A DNA stretch of 64,000 bases from Cytophagaceae bacterium (GTDB taxonomy: Bacteria > Bacteroidota > Bacteroidia > Cytophagales > Spirosomataceae). Numbering within the stretch: the first letter of the stretch is position 1; every line of letters starts with the position of its first letter. The stretch covers positions 1 to 64,000 of the forward strand of contig JAIXOL010000001.1 in the NCBI GenBank assembly GCA_027486845.1, in the 5' to 3' direction. A program made the translations under genes and the position numbers. This document shows positions 1 through 8,967 of this stretch, piece by piece. The notes under the pieces are model-generated. The model was given only the letters and a program-made list of their open reading frames with translations, searched no databases and was not told the DNA's origin.

Positions 1-100
1 ATTATCGCATAGGATTTAGAGAAAATCTTATGCTAACGGCTTGTTCGATGTACAATTTTAGGCTGAAAAATCCAAAAATTGTATCAATCAAAGAAAATAT

Positions 101-745
101 ATGTTAAAAATGTCTAATATGGTAGCAGTTAGAAATTTACATAAAAAGCTCCCAAAAATTCCAGTAAAAAAAATTCCAGCCTCATTGATTTATGAAGTCA
201 TTGATGGAAAACCTATATATTATAAAGGTTACAGAGAAGTATTGAATGGGACAAAAAAAAGTAGTGAAATCATGGGAGCAAGTACCTTGCAAAATACAAT
301 TATTGAATACATTTTGAGAATTTTGTTTAGAGGTCTTGACGAGAAAAAGTATCGTATCATGACAAACGAACAAGGTTTACATTTAGAAAATAAGAGCAAC
401 TTATCGGCAAATATAGCTATTTTTGAAACCTCAAAATTGCCTTTAAAAGCTGCTGATAAGCATTATGCGAGTGTTCCGCCAAAAATTCAAATTGAAGTAG
501 ATATTGATGCTGATATTGAAGATTTTGAATTTCCTGAAGCCTATATTAACTTAAAAACTGATAAACTTTTAGCTTTTGGTGTAGAAAAAGTTATTTGGAT
601 ACTTTCAGAAAGTAAAAAAGTAATGATTGCTACCAAAGATGAAAACTGGCAAATAGCTAATTGGCACAAAGAAATTGAAATAACCGAAGGTCTTTATTTT
701 AATATTGGGAAATATCTTCAAGTAGGGGAATCGCCTTACGCTTAA
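101..745 (+). CDS. Uma2-family (DUF820) nuclease-fold protein, copy 1
   Basis: A 214-residue protein of the Uma2 type, a PD-(D/E)XK restriction-endonuclease-like fold whose cellular role is mostly unknown. Seen: the central IQIEVDID strand, and the C-terminal TDKLLAFGVEKVIWILSES segment that matches the family pattern of Lys, then a 'gV..vWi' strand. The place where the family usually has a Pro-Asp pair reads SANIAIFE here, so the catalytic Asp appears replaced by Asn. The paralogue at 3413 keeps Asp (SGDIVIYD). By eye the two are roughly 60% identical from the KIPA motif onward. The start is uncertain: Met codons at 101, 110 and 119 are all possible, and the paralogue begins near the third. 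Family assignment is firm; function is not. Confidence 0.75.
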   Translation: MLKMSNMVAVRNLHKKLPKIPVKKIPASLIYEVIDGKPIYYKGYREVLNGTKKSSEIMGASTLQNTIIEYILRILFRGLDEKKYRIMTNEQGLHLENKSNLSANIAIFETSKLPLKAADKHYASVPPKIQIEVDIDADIEDFEFPEAYINLKTDKLLAFGVEKVIWILSESKKVMIATKDENWQIANWHKEIEITEGLYFNIGKYLQVGESPYA

Positions 746-871
746 AAAAATGCTATAAAATAAATAGATTTGCTCTTTCTCATAAAAATTGTGAAATTTA
801 TAAGCAGGCTTCGCTGGGCGACAATCGCTAAAAGTAAAATTTTCCTTAGAATAACGTTTTACCTTAAAGGA

Positions 872-3327
872 ATGTCACAAATCTTCCCAATTCTAATTCT
901 ATTCATCGTTTCACTTTACTCTTTTGCTCAAGATAAAAAGAAAGAATTTTATGAAAATCCTTATGAACGAGCAAGATTTGAGAGCGAAATCACACAAGAC
1001 CCTGCAACTGGGAAAGTGCCAACTGAGCGATTAGTTTTGGCAAGAAAAAATCTACAAGAGAAAATTCAGAAAGGTCGTTTAACTTCTTCGATGAATTGGT
1101 TTGAAATGGGGCCATTGGATGCAGGTGGACGTACACGAGCGTTAACTCTCGACCCGAATGATACCAATCATAAAAGAGTATGGGCTGGGGGAGTGGCAGG
1201 CGGACTTTGGTATATTAATGATTTCACTGATACTAATCAACAATGGATTAAAATTGATGATTTTTGGGCAAATTTAGCTATTTCTTGCATTGCATTCGAC
1301 CCAAACTCACCACAAAAAATGTATGTAGGTACTGGTGAGGGTTGGCAAAATATTGATGCAGTACGTGGAGCAGGGGTTTGGTATTCGGCAAATAACGGCA
1401 CAACATGGCAGCAATTATCGGCGACCGCTTCAAATGACGATTTTAATTTTGTACAAGATATATTAGTTAACTCCAATGGAAAAATTTTTGCAGCTACACA
1501 AAATGGTATTTATCGTTCAATCGATAATGGCACAACTTGGCAAAAAGTTTTATTACCCACATCAGGTTCAACATTTGCAGCAGATTTAGAAATCGCTTCT
1601 GACCAAACTATTTTTGCAACTTTTGGTAAAATTACCTCTTCGGGAAGTGGTATTTTTAAATCAACCGATCAAGGTAATACTTGGACAAACATCACGCCTG
1701 ATAATACTGGAGCAAGAACTGAACTAGCTTTGGCACCTTCAACTTCGGGAAGTTTACAAGTAATTTATGCGGTTTCTACTTACGGAGATTCGCCCCCAAA
1801 TACTGGGAAAGTAAAGTGGTTCAAGAAATCAAGTGATGCAGGTAGCACTTGGACAGATATTATAACACCGAATTTTACTTCAAATCAAGGTTGGTATAAT
1901 CTGATTTTGTCGGTACATCCAACTGACCCAAATTTAATCATTGCAGGTGGTATAAATCTTGCCAAAACTACTGATGGCGGTGCAAACTGGACAATGCTCT
2001 ATTATGGACTGCCGTACCCTGACCAGCATGCTATTATCTTTAATCCTTATAACACTGATCAAGTGCTAATTGGCAATGATGGCGGCGTTTTTGTATCGAA
2101 TAATTATGGAAATGCCACTACCACTGAGCCAACTTTTCAACGCCGAACCAAAGGTTATAATGTGGCTCAGTTTTATAGTGTGGCCGTGAAAAATATTGCA
2201 GGAAGCGGCTACGCCATTGGTGGTACGCAAGATAATGGCTCGTTGAGAATCAATCCAACAATTTTTACGCAAGGAACTGGCACCGATGTAGCCATTTTTA
2301 GTGGCGACGGTTATATTTGTTTTATCGACCGAGATAACCCAAATGTGCAAATAATTTCGGGTATTAAAAATGTGTATGAGTTACATAATCAAAATGGAGA
2401 TTTCAGCGAGTCTATCGTCATTGATGGCGATAAAGGAAAGTTTCTCAATCCTGCCGCTTATAATGATAAAATCAATGTTTTTTATTCGTATTCCGACACT
2501 ACTTCTACCACTACTCGTCTTTCAAGAGTGACTGATGTTGGTGGTAGAACAGTCTTGGGTAGTATGACCATAAACGTAAAAATGGATATTACGTTTATGA
2601 AAGCAGGCAAAATCGACCATACAATATTTATTGCTTGCAAGGGCGGTAAAATCTACAAAATTATGAATGCAGGTATTGCTGGTCAGACAGTTATGCAGAT
2701 TGATAATGCCTGCCTGCCTTCGGGGAATACCACAATTTCATGTATTGATATTGGTGCAACCGATGATAATCTGTTAGTGACTTTTTCAAATTATGGCATT
2801 GCTTCGGTTTGGTTGACAAATGACGGAGGCACAACATGGCTTAATAAAGACCAAATAGATTCGGGTTTAGATGATATGCCGATTAGAGCAGCCGTTTTTT
2901 TCCATTAGACCGTAAGCAGGTATTTTTGGCAACCGAATTGGGTGTTTGGAAAACATCGGATATTTCAATAGCTAACCCAAATTGGCAACCAACTAATACA
3001 GGTTTGGCCAATGTACGTTGCGATGGTTTGGTGTATCGTTCGACCGATCGAGTTTTGGCAGTAGGTACCCACGGCCGTGGGATTTACATGAGTACGCTAC
3101 CATTACCGCCCAACTGTAATAGTCAACTGGTTTTGGAAAAAGAAAACCGATTGCCCAACGCCACCATAGAGTCGTGGGATTGGATTCAAGCTAATACTAC
3201 TAATGCTATCAATGCCAACCAAAAAGTAAGCTACTCTGCAGGGAAATACATTTTGCTCGAACCAAATTTTGAAGCCAAACAAGGCAGCACGTTTCAAGCA
3301 AAAATTACTGGTTGTTCGGAGAATTGA
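872..3327 (+). CDS. Secreted BNR/sortilin-type propeller protein, interrupted by a -1 frameshift
   Basis: An exported multi-blade protein with repeated 'S.D.GtTW' (BNR/Vps10-like) blades: NGTTWQQL, NGTTWQKV, QGNTWTNI, AGSTWTDI, GANWTML, GGTTWLNK. I chose the ATG at 872, after AAAGGA, because it gives a clean signal peptide (MSQIFPILILFIVSLYSFAQ). The upstream TTG at 770 would prefix unrelated residues. Reading frame 872-2908 ends at TAG 2906-2908, just after a T7 run (2895-2901). One extra T, or a -1 slip, joins it to the frame running to 3327, giving ...AVFFPLDRKQVFLATELGVW, which is what the fold requires. The C-terminus (GKYILLEPNFEAKQGSTFQA) matches the tail of the cytochrome c peroxidase at 7466. 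It is either a frameshift mutation, a sequencing error, or real slippage. Confidence 0.7.
2895..2908 (+). other. Slippery T-run followed by stop codon
   Basis: The zero-frame codons are GTT TTT TTC CAT TAG. T TTT TTC (2896-2902) has the canonical X XXY YYZ form for -1 slippage. Slipping here bypasses the stop and continues into the rest of the propeller gene. Homopolymer sequencing error is the simplest alternative. Confidence 0.4.
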
Positions 3328-3412
3328 GGTAATAAATATTTGAAGAGTTATGAAAATAATGTTTAAATTTGAAAAAATATAAAAGCAGTGATAGCAACTA
3401 AAAGCCCTCGAA

Positions 3413-4015
3413 ATGGTACTTCCTCGAATTCCTGCCAAGAAAATACCTGCGGCATTGATTTACGAAATCATTGACGGTAAGCCGATTTATTATAAAGGAT
3501 ATGAAGAAGTAGTGAATGGAACAAAAACTATTGAAGAAGTTATAGGTTCGAGCAATTTGCAATCGACAATCATAGAATATTTATTGATGGTGCTATTCAA
3601 ATCAATAGACCTTACAAAATACCGTGTTTTAACTAATGAAACGGGCTTGCATTTGAGTAAAAAAAATAACTTATCAGGGGATATTGTTATTTACGATAAG
3701 AGTGTTTTGCCAGTTAGGTCAGCTGATAAACATTATATTTCTGTACCACCAAAAATTCAGATAGAAGTTGATATTGATGCTTATTTGGGTGCTTTTGGTA
3801 CACCTGATGGCTATATTTATACAAAAACAGATAAATTGTTGCAGTTTGGTGTTGAAAAAGTAATTTGGTTAACATCAGAGAGTAGAAAAGTTTTAGTCGC
3901 AACCAAAGACGAAAATTGGTCAATAATTGATTGGAACAAAGATATTGAGATAGTAAACGGTATTTCTTTCAATATTGGTAAATATTTGAAAGATGAAGAG
4001 TCGCCTTTTGCTTAA
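3413..4015 (+). CDS. Uma2-family (DUF820) nuclease-fold protein, copy 2
   Basis: A 200-residue paralogue of the protein at 101-745, lying on the far side of the propeller gene in the same orientation. The putative active-site strands are present: SGDIVIYD (Asp retained), PPKIQIEVDIDA and KTDKLLQFGVEKVIWLTSES. The N-terminus MVLPRIPAKKIPAALIYE supports this start. Uma2 proteins often occur as multiple stand-alone copies. No partner toxin, methylase or restriction subunit lies next to either copy, so nothing here links it to defence. It ends just before a strong bidirectional hairpin. Confidence 0.75.
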   Translation: MVLPRIPAKKIPAALIYEIIDGKPIYYKGYEEVVNGTKTIEEVIGSSNLQSTIIEYLLMVLFKSIDLTKYRVLTNETGLHLSKKNNLSGDIVIYDKSVLPVRSADKHYISVPPKIQIEVDIDAYLGAFGTPDGYIYTKTDKLLQFGVEKVIWLTSESRKVLVATKDENWSIIDWNKDIEIVNGISFNIGKYLKDEESPFA

Positions 4016-4040
4016 GATAATTTATTGAATTTACCCAATA

Positions 4041-4078
4041 AAAAATGGTCTGAAAATAATTTTTCAGACCATTTTTTT
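4041..4078. terminator. Bidirectional terminator between uma2 copy 2 and gcvP
   Basis: A 16-bp perfect stem, AAAAATGGTCTGAAAA / TTTTCAGACCATTTTT, with a TAAT loop and T-runs on both sides, sits between two convergent genes. Confidence 0.85.
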
Positions 4079-4093
4079 GTATTAAACATCTCA

Positions 4094-6970
4094 TCAAGCC
4101 TCCGCAAAAGCCTCCACAGGCTCACAAGCACAGATGAGGTTTCTGTCTCCATAAGCTGAGTCGATGCGGCTAACGGTTGCCCAGAATTTATTGGCTTTTA
4201 CGTATGGTAGTGGATAAGCTGCTTTTTCTCTCGAATAAGCTTTTGTCCAATTTTCTACCAAAACTACTGCCGTCGTGTGTGGAGCGTTTTTCAATACGTT
4301 ATCGGCTTTATCCACATTTCCGAACTCAATTTCTCTGATTTCTTCACGAATACTCAAAAGTGCATCGCAGAAACGGTCTAGTTCGGCTTTAGATTCTGAT
4401 TCAGTTGGTTCAATCATAATGGTTCCTGCTACTGGAAACGAGAGTGTTGGTGCATGGAAATTATAATCCATTAACCTTTTTGCCACGTCTTCAGCTTCAA
4501 TACCTGCCGAAATTTTAAATTGGCGTAAATCAACAATCATTTCGTGGGCACAACGACCACTATCGGCTGTATAAAGGATTTGATATTCACCTTCCAAACG
4601 AGATTTAATGTAATTGGCATTCAAAATTGCATTTTTGGTTGCATTTGTTAAGCCTTCTCCGCCCATCATGGCGATATAAGCGTAAGAAATCGTCAAGATA
4701 CTTGCACTTCCGTAAGGAGCAGCCGAGATTCCATGAATACCCGATTTTCCACCCATATCAATAACGGCATTTGTTGGTAAAAATTCAGCTAAGTGCTGTG
4801 CTACACCGATTGGTCCCATTCCTGGACCACCACCACCATGTGGAATACAGAAAGTTTTATGTAAGTTGAGGTGACAAACATCGGCTCCGATTGTTGCAGG
4901 TGAAGTCAAACCAACTTGAGCGTTCATATTTGCACCATCCATATAAACTTGTCCGCCGTGTTCATGAATCAAAGCACAAATTTCTTTGATAGATTCTTCA
5001 AAAACACCATGTGTTGATGGGTAAGTTACCATCAAGCAAGCCAAGTTAGCAGCATATAGTTCTGCTTTTTCTTTCAAATCAGCCACGTCGATATTTCCTT
5101 TTTCGTCGCATTTTGTAACAACTACTTTCATTCCTGCCATCACTGCCGATGCTGGATTTGTACCATGGGCCGATGATGGAATTAAAGCGATATTTCGGTG
5201 TGAATCTCCACGACTTTCGTGATAAGCACGAATTACCATCAAACCAGCATATTCGCCTTGAGCTCCCGAATTTGGTTGCAAGGACATTTGAGCAAAGCCT
5301 GTTACTTCACAAAGCCAAGTATTCAAATCTCTGAATAATTCTTGATAACCTTCGGTTTGATTTTTTGGAGCAAATGGATGAATTTGACCAAATTCTGGCC
5401 AAGTTACAGGAATCATCTCCGCAGTAGCGTTGAGTTTCATCGTACAGCTTCCCAACGAAATCATTGAGTGAACCAACGATAAATCTTTGCTTTCCAAAGA
5501 TTTCAAGTAACGTAACATTTCGTGTTCTGTGTGGTAGCTACTAAAAACTGGGTGAGTCATGAAATCAGAAGTACGGTTTAGACCTATGCCAAAACCTATT
5601 TCAACCTCAGATTTCAAATTAATATTAGTTTCTTTTCCACATGCTTCGGCAAAAATATTTAATAATTGCTCAACGTCTTTGATAGTTTTTCTTTCATCAA
5701 AAGAAACCCCTATATTGCCATTGGCATAATAACGAAGATTTACTTCATGTTTCTCAGCAATTACCCTGATTTTGCTATTATCTTCAATATGAATCGTTAC
5801 AGTATCGAAATAATTTTTATTTACTACCTGAACGTCAAGCCCTTCTACCGATTCGGCAAAAAGTTTTGTTAAGCCATGAATTTTAGCGGCAATCTTTGTC
5901 AAACCTTTTGGCCCGTGATAAACACCGTAAGCAGAAGCCATTACCGATAATAAAACTTGGGCAGTACAGATATTCGATGTCGCTTTTTCACGGCGGATAT
6001 GTTGCTCACGAGTTTGCAAAGCCATACGTAAAGCACGATTGCCTTGTGAATCAACAGAGACACCAATGATACGTCCGGGAATTTGACGTTTAAAGTTATC
6101 TTTCGTAGCAAAGAAGGCCGCATGAGGTCCACCATAACCCATTGGTACACCCAAGCGTTGAGCCGAGCCAACTACAACATCAGCACCCATTTCACCCGGA
6201 GGTGTGAGGAGCGTCAATGAAATTAAATCAGCAGCTACTGCAGTGAAAATATTCAATTCGTGAGCCGCAGCAATTAAATCAGTATAATCATATACCTCGC
6301 CGTTGGTGGCTGGATATTGCAATAAAATTCCGTATAAATCTTCGTTAGTTAAATCATAAGTGCTGTGATTTCCAACTACTATATTGATACCCAAAGGTTT
6401 TGCACGACCAATCACCAAATCTATGGTTTGTGGGTGGCAAAGCTCCGAAACGAAGAAAGTTTGAGCATTTTTTTTGGCAGCAGGACGCACACTGTGAAGC
6501 ATCGTCATGGCTTCTGAAGCAGCTGTTCCTTCATCAAGCAAAGAAGCGTTGGCAATTTCCATTCCCGTTAGCTCAATTACCATTGTTTGGAAATTGAGCA
6601 ACATTTCTAAACGACCTTGGGCGATTTCGGCTTGATAAGGGGTGTAGGCAGTGTACCACGATGGATTTTCTAATATATTTCTCAAAATCACATTCGGTAC
6701 AACTGTATCGTAGTAACCTGTACCAATAAATGATTTATAAATTTTATTTTTTTGAGCCAATGCTTTAAAATCGGTTAAAAAATCTACTTCGGACTTTGCA
6801 ACTGGCAAATTAAGCGGATTGTTTAAACGGATTCCAGCAGGAACGGTTTCATTGATGAGTGTTTCGAGCGAATCAGCCCCAATTTTTTGTAACATTGATT
6901 GGAGTTCGATTTCACTTTTGCCGTGGTGACGACTTTCAAAGGATTCTTGCGTAATAAGGTTTACTTTCAT
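4094..6970 (-). CDS. gcvP: Glycine dehydrogenase (decarboxylating), P-protein
   Basis: The P-protein of the glycine cleavage system. It decarboxylates glycine with pyridoxal phosphate and passes the aminomethyl group to lipoylated H-protein. At 958 residues it is a full-length single-chain enzyme (fused alpha/beta type). The PLP lysine is K705 in [16 protein letters not shown], followed by the glycine-rich loop. [10 protein letters not shown] and [10 protein letters not shown] are also typical. gcvT and gcvH are not adjacent, so it appears to be transcribed alone. The leader of roughly 95 nt carries two short hairpins and a good TATATTTG -7 box. I see no recognisable glycine riboswitch. Confidence 0.97.
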   Translation of the reverse strand: MKVNLITQESFESRHHGKSEIELQSMLQKIGADSLETLINETVPAGIRLNNPLNLPVAKSEVDFLTDFKALAQKNKIYKSFIGTGYYDTVVPNVILRNILENPSWYTAYTPYQAEIAQGRLEMLLNFQTMVIELTGMEIANASLLDEGTAASEAMTMLHSVRPAAKKNAQTFFVSELCHPQTIDLVIGRAKPLGINIVVGNHSTYDLTNEDLYGILLQYPATNGEVYDYTDLIAAAHELNIFTAVAADLISLTLLTPPGEMGADVVVGSAQRLGVPMGYGGPHAAFFATKDNFKRQIPGRIIGVSVDSQGNRALRMALQTREQHIRREKATSNICTAQVLLSVMASAYGVYHGPKGLTKIAAKIHGLTKLFAESVEGLDVQVVNKNYFDTVTIHIEDNSKIRVIAEKHEVNLRYYANGNIGVSFDERKTIKDVEQLLNIFAEACGKETNINLKSEVEIGFGIGLNRTSDFMTHPVFSSYHTEHEMLRYLKSLESKDLSLVHSMISLGSCTMKLNATAEMIPVTWPEFGQIHPFAPKNQTEGYQELFRDLNTWLCEVTGFAQMSLQPNSGAQGEYAGLMVIRAYHESRGDSHRNIALIPSSAHGTNPASAVMAGMKVVVTKCDEKGNIDVADLKEKAELYAANLACLMVTYPSTHGVFEESIKEICALIHEHGGQVYMDGANMNAQVGLTSPATIGADVCHLNLHKTFCIPHGGGGPGMGPIGVAQHLAEFLPTNAVIDMGGKSGIHGISAAPYGSASILTISYAYIAMMGGEGLTNATKNAILNANYIKSRLEGEYQILYTADSGRCAHEMIVDLRQFKISAGIEAEDVAKRLMDYNFHAPTLSFPVAGTIMIEPTESESKAELDRFCDALLSIREEIREIEFGNVDKADNVLKNAPHTTAVVLVENWTKAYSREKAAYPLPYVKANKFWATVSRIDSAYGDRNLICACEPVEAFAEA

Positions 6971-7076
6971 CGGTGAAAAACCCCCTGCCCCTAAAGGGGA
7001 GTTTATTTTTAAATTAATTCATGCTTTGGGGTATAGAACTGCATGAATGGTCTGTTTGGATGAGCATGCAAATATA
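6971..7076 (-). promoter_or_regulatory. gcvP promoter -7 box and leader with two hairpins
   Basis: On the minus strand, TATATTTG (7076 to 7069) matches the Bacteroidota -7 consensus TAnnTTTG. No clear TTTG lies at ideal spacing upstream. The leader holds a perfect 8-bp inverted repeat (ATTCATGC 7017-7024 / GCATGAAT 7041-7048) and, about 20 nt before the start codon, the small palindrome CCCCTTTAGGGG. The second resembles the CCTTTAGGGCAGG sequence in the rplC-rplD spacer. Confidence 0.5.
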
Positions 7077-7465
7077 CTAAAATTATAAATTAATTGTTGA
7101 AACAAATTGTTAGAAAATTAGAGAAATTTTATTGAATATTTTTAGATGGCAGTATATTTAATCTACAAGAGTGGTATATTTTAGAGAAAATGTCTATCGG
7201 AAGGATAATATATAGAAAATTATAAACGAAAGAATTACGATGCTAAATGCTACTTTTAACAAATAAATTTGCTTTGGATTAATGCCAAAGCAGAATAAAA
7301 TGTTTATAACTTTTGGTCTTGAGTATAATTATGAATTTTTAAATACCAGTTTGAAATATTGTTTCGTTCAGATTAGAAAATTCTATGAATAATAAAATAT
7401 CATAGCCAATTATAAATGAGATAAAAGTTATGCTCAATGAAGTAAAATTCAAAAAAGGATTTGTG
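7077..7465. other. AT-rich intergenic region without a supported gene
   Basis: No reading frame of protein-like composition was found on either strand. The only structure noted is a 7-bp hairpin, GCTTTGG (7271-7277) / CCAAAGC (7285-7291), not followed by a T-run. Confidence 0.6.
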
Positions 7466-8794
7466 TTATTGACAAGTGCTAATCTGGGCTTTAAAGACGC
7501 TCCCAACTTTGGCTTCAAACGAAGGATTTAGAATAATGGCTTTTCCCGAAATAAGGTTTACATAACTGCCACTTTGCACCTGTGTTATGCCACCATTTTG
7601 CACCAAAATAGCATTACTCGACTGAAAACCACCCGAATTTATTGTACCAGTAAAGCTCAAATTAGTTTGGCAAAATGGATTACTCCAACGTACTTCGGTA
7701 GCTACACTAGTATCTGTTAAAGTTTTCATAAATGCCACTAAAGCATTTTTCTGAGCAGTCGAGAAATTTAATCTTATGGGGTTTCCATTAGCGTCTTTCA
7801 GAATACCCGAAAGATTTGGGTGGGCTTGAATACCAATATTATAATGCTCAACTACTTGTTCGAGGGTTGAGAATCGGCCATCGTGCATATAAGGTGCAGT
7901 AAGTTCAATATTTCTAATGCTTGAATTTTTAAAAGTTCCTACCAAATTCTGTCGAATTGTAGAAGATGCTCCACCAACACCCAAATCGGTGGTAGAGGTG
8001 GCATCAATACCGTTATTTTCAGGTCTGGTGCTTACGAATGCTTCTGTGCCATGACAACCCGCACAGCCTCCACCACCTTGAGGAATAGGCGTAAAAAACA
8101 ATTGTTTTCCTTGATTTTCTTGATTCGTAAAATTTGAAAATGCTTGGTTTGGATTATTGACTGTTGCCCGACCAATATCATATTTGCTTTGGTAACTTAC
8201 GATACTTCGTATAAACTGAGCCAAAGCTTTTGAAATCCTATCATTTGTAATAGCATTATTACCAAAAGCATTGATAAACAATTGATTATAATATGGTTGC
8301 TCGGCCACTCTTTCTGAAATCTGATTAGCAGTTAAGCCCATTTCTACTGTATCTTGTAGCGGCTGTAAAACTTGGTCTTCGAGCGTGGCAGCTCTTTCGT
8401 CCCAGAAGAAACGTCCTCTTTGGTAATATCGAGCATTGAGTATTGTCATACCATGGCGGCTAGTTGAGCCACCAGCAAAACCAATACTTAGGATTCGAGA
8501 ATCGCTGAAACCTTCGCTTTGCTTATGGCACGAAGCACATGCAACCGTTCGATTAATACTCAGATTTTTATCATAAAAAAGCACTCGCCCAAGAGTCGCA
8601 CCATTGTTGGTGATGGGGTTGTTAGCGGGCGAATTATCAATATTAGCTACATTATTGGCGTAGAAATTTGGTAACGAAACATTATATTCAAACGGTGTAA
8701 CAGGTAGATTTAGGTAGTCGACCGTGGTTATTGTTTTTAATGCAACAAACAAAAAGAAAATAACCACGCCAAGGACTAATTTTCTAAGATTCAT
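7466..8794 (-). CDS. Di-haem cytochrome c peroxidase family protein (CCP/MauG)
   Basis: An exported di-haem protein of the bacterial cytochrome c peroxidase/MauG family, expected to reduce peroxide or act as a related periplasmic oxidase. An N-terminal hydrophobic segment (residues 5-20) is the export signal. Two haem-binding CxxCH motifs are visible: CASCH at 86-90 and CAGCH at 244-248. APYMHDGRFSTLEQVVEHYN is the conserved motif near the second haem domain. After the catalytic part there is an extra C-terminal module of about 70 residues (SGKAIILNPSFEAKVGSVFK...) that is shared with the propeller protein at 872-3327. That module is likely a sorting or surface-attachment domain. Length 442 reflects this addition to a core of about 350. 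Confidence 0.9.
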   Translation of the reverse strand: MNLRKLVLGVVIFFLFVALKTITTVDYLNLPVTPFEYNVSLPNFYANNVANIDNSPANNPITNNGATLGRVLFYDKNLSINRTVACASCHKQSEGFSDSRILSIGFAGGSTSRHGMTILNARYYQRGRFFWDERAATLEDQVLQPLQDTVEMGLTANQISERVAEQPYYNQLFINAFGNNAITNDRISKALAQFIRSIVSYQSKYDIGRATVNNPNQAFSNFTNQENQGKQLFFTPIPQGGGGCAGCHGTEAFVSTRPENNGIDATSTTDLGVGGASSTIRQNLVGTFKNSSIRNIELTAPYMHDGRFSTLEQVVEHYNIGIQAHPNLSGILKDANGNPIRLNFSTAQKNALVAFMKTLTDTSVATEVRWSNPFCQTNLSFTGTINSGGFQSSNAILVQNGGITQVQSGSYVNLISGKAIILNPSFEAKVGSVFKAQISTCQ

Positions 8795-8904
8795 AGTTTA
8801 GGTTTTATAGCGTTTGATTTCAAAAGACCAATCAATGTTAATAGTTGTTGTTTAGATGCTTTAATTGATTTTTTATTGCGGTAGAAAAAGAATATTGGTC
8901 ATAA

Positions 8905-8946
8905 AAAATAAAAAAGTCGAATCAGTATCATACCTGATTCGACTTT
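8905..8946 (-). terminator. Terminator downstream of the molybdenum hydroxylase genes
   Basis: A 13-bp perfect stem AAAGTCGAATCAG / CTGATTCGACTTT with an 8-nt loop. On the minus strand it is followed by TTTTTTATTTTTT, and it lies right after the stop of the large subunit gene. Confidence 0.85.
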
Positions 8947-8967
8947 CCAGTAAATTACACATCAATG

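Noticed and set aside
101-4015. Uma2 genes as a restriction-modification system
   Set aside because: No methyltransferase, specificity subunit or other defence gene lies nearby.
6971-7076. Glycine riboswitch before gcvP
   Set aside because: The leader of about 95 nt is too short and lacks the conserved aptamer elements. Only simple hairpins are present.
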